Notes: generated from the letters alone by a model not told the origin. Positions 9,649 to 19,196 are shown, counted from the first letter of the stretch. The stretch: DNA of 64,000 nucleotides from Paraglaciecola sp. L1A13 (GCF_009796745.1 NZ_CP047024.1:1178001-1242000); one strand, 5' to 3'. Translations and numbers: made by a program.

Positions 9649-10179
9649 CCTTATACATATAAGTTGAAGTTAACGGGTTTACAGCATACATTTACGCCGT
9701 TTTTTTAGGTGTAGATATTTTCAATAAAAATGTATTGATTATAGCGAATAATTTTACCCGTAAAAAGCGGGCAAGAATAATGCAGTCAAATGAGAACATC
9801 TCATTAGACAGCGCGACAATGGCTAAGCAGTCATGTCATAATAGTTAAATTTCCCTGCAGTAGGTTAATTGTGGCGAAGGGGAATAATTCCCTGACTGGT
9901 TTAATTAAGGTAAAGTACTCTTAATTTGTTACTAAATGTGTGCAGTGACGTGATGTTGGTATTGCCCTTGCTTAAAGTCCGACAGTTTTAAAAGTTATAT
10001 CTATGTTAGTTAGTTAGTCAACAACATTGAGCGATTCTCTCGTTGTCCAAAGTATATATCGCTACAAGGGAATGAATATTTTAGCCAATAGCGCCTGGAT
10101 TAAATGCCTAGAGTCGTTTTTACTTCTGCTTAAGTGAGATGCAGAAATAATTTTACAGGTAGTCAAACGAGATGATTCG
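9649..10179. other. Non-coding region between the epimerase and the plus-strand operon
   Basis: About 530 bases without a convincing open frame. It contains a sigma-54-like element at 9957-9972, listed separately. Just after the epimerase stop, an ACGG...CCGTTTTTTT arrangement near 9680-9705 may be a weak terminator. No repeats were noticed. Confidence 0.5.
9957..9972 (+). promoter_or_regulatory. Candidate sigma-54 promoter for the polysaccharide operon
   Basis: TGGTATTGCCCTTGCT has the GG-N10-GC spacing of sigma-54 promoters, with the -24 TGG and a TTGCT at -12. It lies about 205 bp before the WecG-like gene on the same strand. It would need an enhancer-binding activator, which is not seen in the window. 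Such GG-N10-GC matches occur by chance, but this one matches more of the consensus than the bare spacing. Confidence 0.4.
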
Positions 10180-10947
10180 ATGAAATTGGAAGATGTAATA
10201 AAGACCAATGTTGGTGGTTTAATCACCGCGTGTATTAGCCGTAAGCAATTAGTAGATTTAATGGTGTGTCGTGTAAAAGATACACGAGAGGCTGAAGAAG
10301 TGACACCGCTGGTTATTTTTTCAGCTAACGGTCACAGTATATCTATCGCTAATAGCGACCCTGAAATGGGCAGAATGCTGAACGAAGCAGATATTTTGCA
10401 CGCCGACGGCCAAAGTGTCGTTAGCTTTTCACGGTGGTTTAGCGATAACGAAATTCCCGAACGTAGTGCCACAACTGACAGCATCCACGACGTGCCGCTG
10501 ATGTGTGCGGAAACGATTAAACACTTTCTGCTCGGCGCGAATCAAGCAACCATTGAGAAGTGTGACAAAATACTTTCTGACAAGTACCCTAACTTTAACG
10601 TAGTTGGCACCCAGCACGGTTATTTTAGTGAGGCTGAAGAAGATCAAATAGTTAGCAAGATTAACGCATCGGGTTGTGAGGTTCTTTGGGTGGGTTTAGG
10701 TAAACCAAAAGAACAGCTATTTATATTGCGCAACAAGAGCAAACTTAATGTTCCGGTCATTATTTCATGTGGCGGTTGCTATAACTTCGTTACGGGTGAG
10801 TACAAACGAGCACCTGAAATATTTCAAAAGTTTGGTGTAGAATGGTTACACCGAGCATTGACTGAACCACGTAAATTACTCTGGCGATATATAACGACTA
10901 ATCCTCATGCAATATATTGTGTCATCAAACACCGATATTTTGTTTAA
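10180..10947 (+). CDS. WecG/TagA/CpsF family glycosyltransferase (GT26)
   Basis: 255 residues. The family pattern is clear: an N-terminal stretch with TPLVIFSANGHSISIAN, then LHADGQSVVSFSRWF, then LLGANQATIEKCDKILSDKY near 125 and a C-terminal WVGLGKPKEQLFI followed by the CGGCYNFVTGEYKRAPE segment. The family transfers N-acetylmannosaminuronic acid, ManNAc or glucose to undecaprenyl-linked acceptors at the cytoplasmic face. It is the first gene of a tight plus-strand run (next start 9 bp away). The ATG at 10180 is followed directly by a good reading frame; no upstream alternative is needed. Confidence 0.9.
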   Translation: MKLEDVIKTNVGGLITACISRKQLVDLMVCRVKDTREAEEVTPLVIFSANGHSISIANSDPEMGRMLNEADILHADGQSVVSFSRWFSDNEIPERSATTDSIHDVPLMCAETIKHFLLGANQATIEKCDKILSDKYPNFNVVGTQHGYFSEAEEDQIVSKINASGCEVLWVGLGKPKEQLFILRNKSKLNVPVIISCGGCYNFVTGEYKRAPEIFQKFGVEWLHRALTEPRKLLWRYITTNPHAIYCVIKHRYFV

Positions 10948-10956
10948 GGGGCAATC

Positions 10957-12048
10957 GTGAATACAAAAAAGGTTTTATTTTTACACAAGTGGTTTTCTCT
11001 GTCGGGGGGCGTTGAACGTGTTCATCAAAACCTTTCTATTGCATTGGCCAACGAAGGGGTCGTTTCCGAATTTTATGTTTATGATATTACCGGTAGTAAG
11101 AAAGCCGGATATGAGAAGTTAATTGAAACTAAAATTGCTACGCATCCTAAGCAAAATTCTAGCTTTGTAGCAAAACTACGTCATCTCTTTGCACATATCA
11201 AAAAAAATAACATTGACGTTATTATTGCCGCCACCGAGACGGCTAATATACTTGCGGGACTATGTGCTTTAAGGTTCCCCAGCTTATCAGTGATATACAC
11301 AAGGCATTGTGCCTTTGATGTAAGTGACCAAAAGCTTTCACCGGCGAAAATCAAATTGCTCTATAATTTTTATTCGTTAACAGGCGGCTCAATCGTAACG
11401 GTTTCGGGCTCGCTGCAGCAAGAGCTTTTAAAGAATATAAAACTGGGTAGAAAGCATGTGGAGTTTATTCCCAATGCTGTGGTCGATGAACAAGTAGTGG
11501 TAAAATCCCTCACTACTACTGATTCATTTGAATCATCGGAATACTTCTGCGCAGTAGGGCGATTAGTTGAGCAAAAAGGTTTCGATATGCTCATTCAAGC
11601 GTATGCCAAGGCACGCCAAATTAATGCGGCTTTGCCTAAGCTAATTATCGTTGGTATCGGCGATTTACTTGAAGAGTTACAGACACTCGCTAAATCATTG
11701 CAAGTAAACGACTATATTGAATTTTATGGCTTTACAGATAATCCCTATTACATTATTCGTAATGCTCAGGCTTTTATCTTGTCTTCAAGGCACGAAGGTA
11801 TGCCCACCGCATTGGTTGAAGCGATGTATCTTAATACGCCCGTTATTGCCTTTGATTGCCCAACCGGGCCATCCGAATTAATTGAAAACGGTACCAATGG
11901 CTTCTTAGTCGAAGCAAATAATGTAGAGAAGTTAGCAGATGCTATATGTCATTACGAGCAACTACGAGGCAAAGAGATCGCTCACAGTGTTAACGCATTT
12001 GAGTATCAAAGTGTTGCACGTCGGTACATTAATGAATTCAGTGGGTAA
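10957..12048 (+). CDS. Glycosyltransferase family 4
   Basis: 363 residues from a GTG start at 10957, preceded by an AAGGGG ribosome site. The N-terminal GT4 acceptor domain opens with KVLFLHKWFSLSGGVERVHQ (glycine loop). The C-terminal domain has FCAVGRLVEQKGFDMLIQAY near residue 190, then LIIVGIGDL, YIEFYGFTDNP and SRHEGMPTALVEAMYLNTPV, the E-x7-E donor site. It is a cytoplasmic retaining sugar transferase for repeat-unit assembly. It is clearly related to the next gene, which shares the same QKGFDMLI and FDCPTGP/FDCPSGP stretches, suggesting an old duplication. Confidence 0.92.
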   Translation: MNTKKVLFLHKWFSLSGGVERVHQNLSIALANEGVVSEFYVYDITGSKKAGYEKLIETKIATHPKQNSSFVAKLRHLFAHIKKNNIDVIIAATETANILAGLCALRFPSLSVIYTRHCAFDVSDQKLSPAKIKLLYNFYSLTGGSIVTVSGSLQQELLKNIKLGRKHVEFIPNAVVDEQVVVKSLTTTDSFESSEYFCAVGRLVEQKGFDMLIQAYAKARQINAALPKLIIVGIGDLLEELQTLAKSLQVNDYIEFYGFTDNPYYIIRNAQAFILSSRHEGMPTALVEAMYLNTPVIAFDCPTGPSELIENGTNGFLVEANNVEKLADAICHYEQLRGKEIAHSVNAFEYQSVARRYINEFSG

Positions 12049-12051
12049 ATA

Positions 12052-13185
12052 ATGGCAAATATCAGCATAGTGCTACATGATTTGCGCGGTGGTGGCGCAG
12101 AAAAAATGATGGTGCGCCTAGCGAATCAACTAGCTGAAAATGGCGACAGTGTCGAAATGATTCTGTTAACAGGTGGAGGGGTCAATAAACCGTTTTTGAG
12201 TGATTCAGTTACTTTAATCGAGCTCAACGCTGCACGCACTTTATCTGCGTTTTCGCCTTTGCGTAAACGCTTAAAACAATCAAACCCTGATGGTATTTTG
12301 TCCGCTTTAACACACGTTAATGTGATAGCGAGTCTTGTCTGTGCCAGCTTAGGTTGGCTAAAGCGTTTATCCGTAAGTGAACGCAATACCTTTTCCCTTG
12401 ATCGCAAGGTTAATAACGGCGCTGTGATGAAAGCAACATATGCTATTGCCCCTTTCATCTACCGTTTTTTGACTAACCCGGTGATTGCAGTCTCTAAAGG
12501 CGTAGCTGACGACCTAGTCGATTGCTCGGTTGTAAGGCAAAAAGACGTTTGCACCGCATCAAACCCGGTAATCACCAAAGAAACTCTCGAAGCGGCCAAG
12601 CAAGACGCTAAACACCCTTGGTTAATCGAAAAAGAAGTGAAGACTATTGTCGCTGTTGGTCGTCTTTCTGATCAAAAAGGCTTTGATATGCTCATTGATG
12701 CGTTCTCTCTCGTTCTAAATGAGAGAAATGCGCGGTTAGTTATTTTCGGTGAAGGTGAGCTTCGCGAAGACTTGCAGAACAAAATTGAGCAACTCGACAT
12801 TACACAATCCGTTGATCTTGCTGGTTACACCGACAATCCAATTGCAGAAATAAAACAAGCTGATTTATTCGTGTTGTCATCTCGTTTTGAAGGCAGCCCA
12901 AACGTATTAGTAGAAGCCATGTCTGTGGGTTGCAAAGTGGTGGCCTTTGATTGCCCTTCTGGGCCACTAGAAATATTAGACGGCGGGAACATCGCTCCGT
13001 TAGTCGAATATAAAAATGTGCCCGAATTAGCTAAAGCTATGCTCGCAGAGCTAGCCACTGAAAACAATCAAATGAATCGCGACCGAATACTGGGCGCTGT
13101 CACAAGGTTTAGTGCCCAAAATTCAGCCCAAGAATACCGAAGACTAATTTTTTCACAGTCTAACAACAATAGTATTTTAGGGTAA
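12052..13185 (+). CDS. Glycosyltransferase family 4
   Basis: 377 residues. It starts three bases after the stop of the preceding gene, indicating translational coupling. MANISIVLHDLRGGGAEKMM is the glycine-rich GT4 opening. VAVGRLSDQKGFDMLIDAF near residue 200, LVIFGEGELREDLQ, VDLAGYTDNP and SSRFEGSPNVLVEAMSVGCK with FDCPSGPLEIL form the donor-sugar domain. It adds a sugar to the lipid-linked precursor in the cytoplasm. Five bases separate it from the polymerase gene. Confidence 0.92.
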   Translation: MANISIVLHDLRGGGAEKMMVRLANQLAENGDSVEMILLTGGGVNKPFLSDSVTLIELNAARTLSAFSPLRKRLKQSNPDGILSALTHVNVIASLVCASLGWLKRLSVSERNTFSLDRKVNNGAVMKATYAIAPFIYRFLTNPVIAVSKGVADDLVDCSVVRQKDVCTASNPVITKETLEAAKQDAKHPWLIEKEVKTIVAVGRLSDQKGFDMLIDAFSLVLNERNARLVIFGEGELREDLQNKIEQLDITQSVDLAGYTDNPIAEIKQADLFVLSSRFEGSPNVLVEAMSVGCKVVAFDCPSGPLEILDGGNIAPLVEYKNVPELAKAMLAELATENNQMNRDRILGAVTRFSAQNSAQEYRRLIFSQSNNNSILG

Positions 13186-13190
13186 CAATA

Positions 13191-14513
13191 ATGAAAGTTA
13201 CTATCGATACCTTAAAAAGGGCTTATTTATTTACCACGGTATTCTATTATTTAGGTTTTTTAAGTTTTGTTTCCAAAATGTTAAGCGGTGGGCGAGCAGA
13301 TAACTTAATGAGTGCCAATGCGTCGGGTAACGCAGCCAAGCAAATAGTCGGTATTTTGTTGCTGCTGGCGGGAATTTACTTGCTACTAAAAATCGACAAA
13401 AAATTGTTGTTAAACATGATCATCAAAAGTCTTTGGTGGTGGGTGTTAATCGGCTTCTTCGTGGCTTCTACTTATTGGTCGTATGAGCCAGGTATTACTC
13501 TGCGTCGCAGTATCGCTTTTATCACATTGGTGGTAGCTGGATTCTGTATTGCGGCGCATTTTAGTGCCGAATCGCTGATGTACTTTATCGCTAAAGCCAT
13601 ATTCGTAGCGGCGCTTTTAGGGTTGATCTATTTAGTTATATCGCCTAGTGGTGCATTAGGTGGCCATGGCGAAGGCGAACGGGCTAATATGTTTGTCGGC
13701 ATTATGGGGGATAAAAATGGCGGTGCCCGCTTATATGCCTACGGTATTTTAATTTTGGTAGGTTTGGGTAAATATCGCACGCGTAATAATAAAATTATGC
13801 TTGCTGTACTAGGGCTATGTTTGGTATTTGCGAATTCAGCGACCGCCATTGTGATGGTGTTTGCTGGTGTAGGGCTGATTACATTGTTTAAAGTGATGCG
13901 CACCCGCAGCCCTAACATTAACCTGCGCCGAGTGATTATTATCACTCTATTGCTGTGCGTTGCTGCTGTCGTGATCTACTTTTTATACGCGTTTTTATTA
14001 TCACTATTGGGCCGTGACCCAACGCTGACCAACCGTACAATTATTTGGGGGTTGATGGACAAATATATCGAAGCTGAGAATACCCTTGGTTACGGCTTTG
14101 GTGCTTTTTGGGCCAGTGATGCAGTATTGGGTTTTGTGGATCGTTGGGGATATATAGGCAATGCTCATAGCGGTTACTACGAAGCTCTGTTAAATGGTGG
14201 TTTAGTGGGCTTGGCTTTGGTGGTTATTTTGTCATTAAAAATCGTTAAAGATTTAGTACAAGGTTATATTACCAGCCAAAAAGGTGAGTTACTGGCTGCT
14301 TTATTGGCAATTATTTTATTGCAGTGCGTAGTCAACTACATTGCTTTCGTTATTATTAATCACAACAGCGCTGATATGTTGCTTTATACGGTCATTTCGT
14401 TTGTTGGCATGCTGTCTGTCACAAGCAATGTAAAGAATGTCCGTTCGCAGCATTCGCAAGTTTCATCGACAAAACCTCAAAAATATCTTACTAATAAGAA
14501 TTCAACAATATGA
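13191..14513 (+). CDS. O-antigen polymerase/ligase family protein (Wzy-like)
   Basis: 440 residues, with about ten to twelve hydrophobic segments and a large periplasmic loop near residues 270-330. The family (O-antigen ligase, Wzy_C) is recognisable from PTLTNRTIIWGLMDKYIEAE, GYGFGAFW and NAHSGYYEALLNGGLVGLAL, which hold the conserved Arg and His of the catalytic loop. In this setting (Wzx flippase, several transferases) polymerisation of flipped repeat units in the periplasm is more likely than lipid A ligation, but the family does not settle this. Its stop overlaps the next start by 4 bp (ATGA). Confidence 0.85.
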   Translation: MKVTIDTLKRAYLFTTVFYYLGFLSFVSKMLSGGRADNLMSANASGNAAKQIVGILLLLAGIYLLLKIDKKLLLNMIIKSLWWWVLIGFFVASTYWSYEPGITLRRSIAFITLVVAGFCIAAHFSAESLMYFIAKAIFVAALLGLIYLVISPSGALGGHGEGERANMFVGIMGDKNGGARLYAYGILILVGLGKYRTRNNKIMLAVLGLCLVFANSATAIVMVFAGVGLITLFKVMRTRSPNINLRRVIIITLLLCVAAVVIYFLYAFLLSLLGRDPTLTNRTIIWGLMDKYIEAENTLGYGFGAFWASDAVLGFVDRWGYIGNAHSGYYEALLNGGLVGLALVVILSLKIVKDLVQGYITSQKGELLAALLAIILLQCVVNYIAFVIINHNSADMLLYTVISFVGMLSVTSNVKNVRSQHSQVSSTKPQKYLTNKNSTI

Positions 14514-15448
14514 TGTCTGTTAATAAACCTCAGCCAATGACTGTAGACGTTTCCGTGGTTATACCTGCGTTTAACTGTGCTGCGAGTATAGAGAAAGCTT
14601 TAGCATCCGTGTTCATGCAACGGGCTTTGCCTAACGAGGTGATTATTGTTGATGACGGTTCAACAGATGATACCCAGCAAGTTATCGCAAACAGCGAATT
14701 TGCCGAGCGTGTAACTTACGTAAAACAACAAAATTCCGGGCCTTCTAAAGCACGTAATCATGCGATTTCGTTGGCCACTTCAACCTGGATTGCATTTCTT
14801 GATGCTGATGATTTATGGGTCCACCAAGACAAGCTACGCTTGCAAATAGAGCTAGCAACTAAACATATCGATGCCGTATTGGTTGATAGCTATGCCACTG
14901 TTGATTGGCATGGTGAGCGCGAAATGACCATTTCACGCAAGAAAAGCGGCAAGGTGTTCCAGCAGTTTTTATATAGCAATGTGATCAACGCGACCTCTTC
15001 GGTTTTAGCGAAGCGCGCCAGTATTTTAGCGATAGGCGGCTTTGTAGACGATCTACGATTCGGTGAAGACAGATTGTTATGGGCGCAATTGGCTATAGCT
15101 GGTGAAGTGCATACATTACCTATTATTACGGTAAGTAAGTTTAACGAGGAGGGGAATTTAACCTCAAAAGGCGATAAAAATTATCATTATCGCGTGGACT
15201 TGGTAAAGCGGCTATTAAGGCTTACAAATGTGGATGAAAAAGAACTTGCCGATATATGGTTCGCGAACATAAAAGATTTTTTGCGTTTAAGTTTCAAAGT
15301 TAATGACACCGGCAGTTACTTAACCATATTCAAAGATACGCTTAGCCATACGGGTAAAAAAATATGGTTGACTAAATATGGATTGCTAGCGGTATATGCC
15401 AAAGTATTTAGTAGTTTTAAGCCGTTAGTATCAAGTAAACCCAATTAG
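14510..15448 (+). CDS. Glycosyltransferase family 2 (GT-A fold)
   Basis: 312 residues. VDVSVVIPAFNCAASIEKAL, the following LPNEVIIVDDGSTDDTQQVI and IAFLDADDLW (the D-x-D metal site, near residue 100) are the standard GT2 signature. FGEDRLLWAQLA near 185 supplies the catalytic ED. It is an inverting cytoplasmic transferase for the polysaccharide repeat. The start ATG at 14510 overlaps the stop of the polymerase gene; a second ATG follows immediately, so the exact first residue is uncertain by one codon. It is the last gene of the plus-strand run. Confidence 0.92.
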   Translation: MMSVNKPQPMTVDVSVVIPAFNCAASIEKALASVFMQRALPNEVIIVDDGSTDDTQQVIANSEFAERVTYVKQQNSGPSKARNHAISLATSTWIAFLDADDLWVHQDKLRLQIELATKHIDAVLVDSYATVDWHGEREMTISRKKSGKVFQQFLYSNVINATSSVLAKRASILAIGGFVDDLRFGEDRLLWAQLAIAGEVHTLPIITVSKFNEEGNLTSKGDKNYHYRVDLVKRLLRLTNVDEKELADIWFANIKDFLRLSFKVNDTGSYLTIFKDTLSHTGKKIWLTKYGLLAVYAKVFSSFKPLVSSKPN

Positions 15449-15700
15449 TTAAATCATTGCTAGAAGCGCACCTCCCTCGAGGATTTAACTTATTTGGGCA
15501 GCTTTCTCGCTAACGGTCATATCCAATCTTATTACTTTATTCATGGCCTATACTTCAGGGACGCTTTGGCCAATATATCCTCCTTTAAGGTAGTTGCTGT
15601 CGCGTTTCCTGAGTGTTATTTTCTCTGAATAGTACCTTACTACGTGGCGCCTTTTCACTGAAGCTGCGAAAGACAAGCCTTCGAGTCGTATACGCCACTA

Positions 15701-16375
15701 TTAGAACGTGTAATTAAATAACTCAATTTCTTCGCGATAAAATTTAGCAATTAAATCAATGCTTTCTTGATCAAAGTCTTTGCTTGGATCGCTTTTTTGA
15801 CCTTCAATTTTATGAGGCAAATCAATACTACCTAAGCCCATATTGGAGCTGATTTGGTTAAAATCGGCTGCGAGAGTTTCGAATTTACCAACAAAATCCA
15901 TTGCAATATTGCCTTTATAATCCTTTAACCAGTATGTTTGGGGGCGCAAAAAGCCAGTTCCTGCGAATTTTTTCATGAATTGGGCAAATGATAAGTCGGA
16001 GTCTATGCCATAATTTTTTTGATGAATTGGGTCGCGCATGGCATTTTTGTACCACGAGTGAGCTCTGTGCCATGGGTTTCTAACAAAAGTAAACTTATAA
16101 TAACTTTGGTATTGCTCACTATTAAGCGTTAATCCATTGTTAGGGTTTGCATGACTTCTAAACCCTTCACGAACACGGCGAATGTAATCTTTGATGTTTT
16201 CTGCGTTTTTGAATACAGCGGGTTGCAAACCAGGTTGCTCGATCATTCTGATACTTCTATGGTCTTGACCTGATCGTCCTTCGTGGCCGTCAAAATGCCC
16301 TAAGACGTTCTCTACACTGGTACCCGCACATTTTGGTATATGAATAAAAATGCATTTATGTTGATGAGAAATCAT
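15701..16375 (-). CDS. Sulfotransferase family protein
   Basis: 224 residues. The PAPS-binding motifs are present: IFIHIPKCAGTSVENVLG near the N-terminus (5'-phosphosulfate loop) and FTFVRNPWHRAHSWYKNAMR near 95-115 (3'-phosphate site). This matches the Sulfotransfer_2 group, which sulfates carbohydrates. It is convergent with the GT2 gene and next to the polysaccharide locus, so it may sulfate the exported polymer or its precursor, as is common in marine bacteria; this is inference from position. It stands alone, with 252 bp to the locus on one side and 444 bp on the other. Confidence 0.8.
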   Translation of the reverse strand: MISHQHKCIFIHIPKCAGTSVENVLGHFDGHEGRSGQDHRSIRMIEQPGLQPAVFKNAENIKDYIRRVREGFRSHANPNNGLTLNSEQYQSYYKFTFVRNPWHRAHSWYKNAMRDPIHQKNYGIDSDLSFAQFMKKFAGTGFLRPQTYWLKDYKGNIAMDFVGKFETLAADFNQISSNMGLGSIDLPHKIEGQKSDPSKDFDQESIDLIAKFYREEIELFNYTF

Positions 16376-16819
16376 CCGTAATCCTTGTATTATTTTAAAG
16401 GGATAAGGCTATATTTAGGCCATTGCAATGCTTTGTGTTTGTTTTGTTAACTCTGAGTTTATCTATCTACCTTTGTTCGCGATAAATTTATACCGAGTGT
16501 TAACAGCCATTGCATTTACAGCGTGCATTATTACTTTTTTGCTTGAACAAAAATAGGTGGGCTAGGGAGTTTTATCGGCTTATGTGTCTATTTGATGGCT
16601 GGTGTTGCTAATTTTCGCAATCAATAGCCACTATGCATTCTCATCTTTATCCTTAATTAATTGTCAGAATTTTGTAAGTGAAATATAGTAAATAAATAGT
16701 TGTCGATACCTATTTGAACAATAAAATAAATTGTTAATTTGTGAGCTATATTTAGAGTTATTTTACAGTGAAAGTTTGCTTTATCGTATCTTCAATACTT
16801 CAACACTAGGAAGAATATA
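16376..16819. other. Divergent promoter region
   Basis: About 440 AT-rich bases between the divergent sulfotransferase and PEP-CTERM-like genes. No gene is seen. A GG-N10-GC match occurs at 16418-16431 but lies some 390 bp before the gene and is not convincing as a sigma-54 promoter. AGGAAG at 16808-16813 is the ribosome site of the 16820 gene. Confidence 0.5.
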
Positions 16820-17767
16820 ATGAACAACGTAGCACCAAATTCACCCTTCAGGTTTATTTTATTATTCACTTTACTCAGTTTTTGCCATACCTTATCTGCC
16901 ACTATTATCAGTACAGCGGTGACAGTTGATTCTTATACTGTTAATTATCCTGAGCCAGACCAGGCTTGGAGGGAATCCCAGTCAGGAACGCAAAGAGCGA
17001 GCACTAGCACTCGTTCAACAATTTATGATACCAGCGTCTATGCTGCTACGGAGATTTTTGCACGTAACCAAGGAGTGGCTTTTTTAGCAGCTTGGAAGTA
17101 CCAGGCTAGCGCAGCTACCGGTAGCGCAGTAATCAGTTATCAAGTGGAAAATAATGCCTCAAGTGCTCGACAATTCAATTTACGTTTTAGCCCTTTATTC
17201 GGCTTTCTGACTGCGTATTGTGCAGATCCTGATGGTCAATTTGATTTTGACTCAGGAAGCTCTTTGGCTTGTGGCTCTGACGATTATGCTACATCTGGTT
17301 ATAACGCTCAAATATGGCTTAACGATGAGTTAATTTGGTCGAGTATGGCCAGTTTACGTTCAGACATAAATGGTGTGAGTCTTAAGACCGACGGGGCTGT
17401 GTTAGGGAATTTTGATGCGCAGGCGTCAACCTATGGCTGGGATACTCAGTGGTTTGATTTGCCTCTAGATGTGTTTCAACCGAGTGAACAGTTCAACTTA
17501 CGTTACAGCGTCGATGTGTTAGTCGATGGGCGGGCTAGCTTGCAAGGTGCGGTTGCTTGTGAACCTTTTGATTGTCCTTATCCAGATAACGTCGCCTTTG
17601 TCGAGTATGGTACTCCCGAATTTTTAGAACATTCCGATCAGGTATTTCAATTTTCATCTAGTGCATTGGCGGTTGGGGAGCCCGAAAATTTCGGGCTTAT
17701 CATCCTTGGTGGGATTATGTTGGCTAGATTGTTCGGAGGTCGTAAACCGGTTGATCATGCTGAGTAG
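16820..17767 (+). CDS. Exported protein with PEP-CTERM-like sorting tail, function unknown
   Basis: 315 residues. A signal peptide (FRFILLFTLLSFCHTLSATI) is followed by a secreted beta-rich region without a recognised catalytic motif, containing two cysteine pairs (AYCADPD with LACGSDD, and ACEPFDCP). The C-terminus reads GEPENFGLIILGGIMLARLF then GGRK: an EPE variant of the PEP motif, a hydrophobic helix and basic residues, the three parts of a PEP-CTERM sorting signal. Such proteins are processed by an exosortase and often linked to exopolysaccharide export. No exosortase is in the window. A terminator-like stem at 17795-17816 follows. Confidence 0.7.
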   Translation: MNNVAPNSPFRFILLFTLLSFCHTLSATIISTAVTVDSYTVNYPEPDQAWRESQSGTQRASTSTRSTIYDTSVYAATEIFARNQGVAFLAAWKYQASAATGSAVISYQVENNASSARQFNLRFSPLFGFLTAYCADPDGQFDFDSGSSLACGSDDYATSGYNAQIWLNDELIWSSMASLRSDINGVSLKTDGAVLGNFDAQASTYGWDTQWFDLPLDVFQPSEQFNLRYSVDVLVDGRASLQGAVACEPFDCPYPDNVAFVEYGTPEFLEHSDQVFQFSSSALAVGEPENFGLIILGGIMLARLFGGRKPVDHAE

Positions 17768-17794
17768 TATGTCACTATTTAAAGACAAGCTAAT

Positions 17795-17822
17795 TGGAAT
17801 AGGCACGCCTATTCCATCTTAT
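17795..17822. terminator. Bidirectional terminator between convergent genes
   Basis: TGGAATAGG-CACG-CCTATTCCA is a perfect 9-bp stem (17795-17816) followed by TCTTATTTTT on the plus strand. It ends transcription of the PEP-CTERM-like gene and overlaps the last codon and stop of the convergent acyltransferase gene. Confidence 0.75.
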
Positions 17823-18825
17823 TTTTCAGCTGCGGCCGATTAAACAATAATTTTACTGGTTGCGTTTTAGACAGTTTACTTGCAATAAAGCCAATAATCA
17901 TTGCCAGCACAACAGCCGCTAGAATATTTGCCGTGAATGAGTAAAGCCCGAGCTTGAGAAGTACCATTCTTGTTGCAGCCGGAAACGCAAAATGTGTTAG
18001 GTATATAAATAGGCTGATGCTACCGATATAGACCCAAAATTTAAAAAACACATTATTTTTAAGTAATAATTCAACTCGATAACACATAATCAAAAATGCT
18101 AACGACATGGCAACCGAAATAAATGGTTTCGAAAATGGATGAAATTCACCTCTATATAGCGCGAGTAGAAAGCCAAACCCTATAAAGAAGATAGGACCTA
18201 ACAACGATAGCTTTTGGCTTTTTATTATACCGATTAGCTCGTTACCTTTATAAAAACCAAGTGCATAAAAGAGATATATCCAACCAAACCGTTCAAAAAT
18301 ACTGCCTTCAAACCAGCCGAAAAAAGCACCATTAACTAAATTAATGATCAGTGCTGCGCTCAATACTAAGGTTGGCGGTTGGTTCCTCAATAACAGTGTT
18401 ACCGCATGTGAAAGGGCGAGTGCATAAATAAACCAAATTGTTGGTACAGGATCCCATAAGATAAACAGAATTTCATTTGCGGCCATATTTGTATTGGTAA
18501 GACTGTTTGAAAGTAACCTCACTAAATAAATAATGATGCTCCAAACTACATAGATATAAGCCCAATCCAACAGCTTCGACTTGTTTGCTTGTACCGATTT
18601 CTCGTTAATAGAGCGTCTAATTAACATGCCCGAGACCATAAAGAACATCGGCATTAACCAGCTTCTAAAAAAATTTGTTAGTGCCAGAACGGTTTCGGTA
18701 TCATGCTGAAAGCTGTTTAAAATACCCTCGCAAGTGTGGTACATGACGACTAGACAAATACCGAGACCCTTAGCCAAGTCAAGCCAGGCATGCCTTTCAC
18801 TGAGTTGTTTTTTGAGTGTTTGCAT
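17809..18825 (-). CDS. Acyltransferase 3 family membrane protein
   Basis: 338 residues with about ten hydrophobic segments. The opening RHAWLDLAKGLGICLVVMYH with a conserved histidine, the FMVSGMLIRRS motif near residue 65 and FIYLTHFAFPAATR near 280 mark the acyltransferase-3 family (OafA/NodX/WcaH-like O-acetyltransferases) without an added SGNH domain. It probably acylates a surface sugar at the inner membrane. It is a second, complete member beside the one at 1-900. Its stop lies inside the terminator stem shared with the convergent gene. Confidence 0.85.
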   Translation of the reverse strand: MQTLKKQLSERHAWLDLAKGLGICLVVMYHTCEGILNSFQHDTETVLALTNFFRSWLMPMFFMVSGMLIRRSINEKSVQANKSKLLDWAYIYVVWSIIIYLVRLLSNSLTNTNMAANEILFILWDPVPTIWFIYALALSHAVTLLLRNQPPTLVLSAALIINLVNGAFFGWFEGSIFERFGWIYLFYALGFYKGNELIGIIKSQKLSLLGPIFFIGFGFLLALYRGEFHPFSKPFISVAMSLAFLIMCYRVELLLKNNVFFKFWVYIGSISLFIYLTHFAFPAATRMVLLKLGLYSFTANILAAVVLAMIIGFIASKLSKTQPVKLLFNRPQLKNKME

Positions 18826-19196
18826 GTTTTATTCGCTTTAGTTTAAATAGACAGTGGTGCTTCATTTGATTAAATGGACTCGCACTTTAATAAAATTTTT
18901 ATAAGTAGAATTTTATTTTTCAGCATGATTAAAATACTACATCAGGATATTGTAATACTTCATCATTGCAAGCCAATTTTTATTGGGGTCACATGGCGAA
19001 ACATTGCCAAATTGCTCTAAATTCTTAAAAGTGTGTAGTTTGTTTAGATTAGAAAAGGTTAAGTGGTTTTTTTTTGAGCGCGATTACGTAAAGACAGATA
19101 CCAGAATCCTGAAATAAAGAAATCCAGTTGGATTATTCATCGAACTGGATTTCAATTTTTTTATGCGAATAAATTTATTCACACTTTTTATATATC
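18826..19196. other. Non-coding gap holding a terminator
   Basis: About 370 AT-rich bases between two minus-strand genes. It contains the terminator at 19119-19160 near the downstream end of the PEP-CTERM gene, and presumably the promoter of the acyltransferase gene. No open frame of note. Confidence 0.5.
19119..19160. terminator. Rho-independent terminator of the PEP-CTERM gene
   Basis: GAAATCCAGTT and AACTGGATTTC form a perfect 11-bp stem (19119-19129 with 19143-19153, 13-nt loop), 44 bp past the stop of the 19197 gene. T-rich tracts lie on both sides, so it may act in both directions. Confidence 0.75.

Noticed and set aside
16418..16431. Sigma-54-like GG-N10-GC ahead of the PEP-CTERM-like gene
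   Set aside because: Only the bare spacing matches and it lies about 390 bp upstream; expected by chance at this length.
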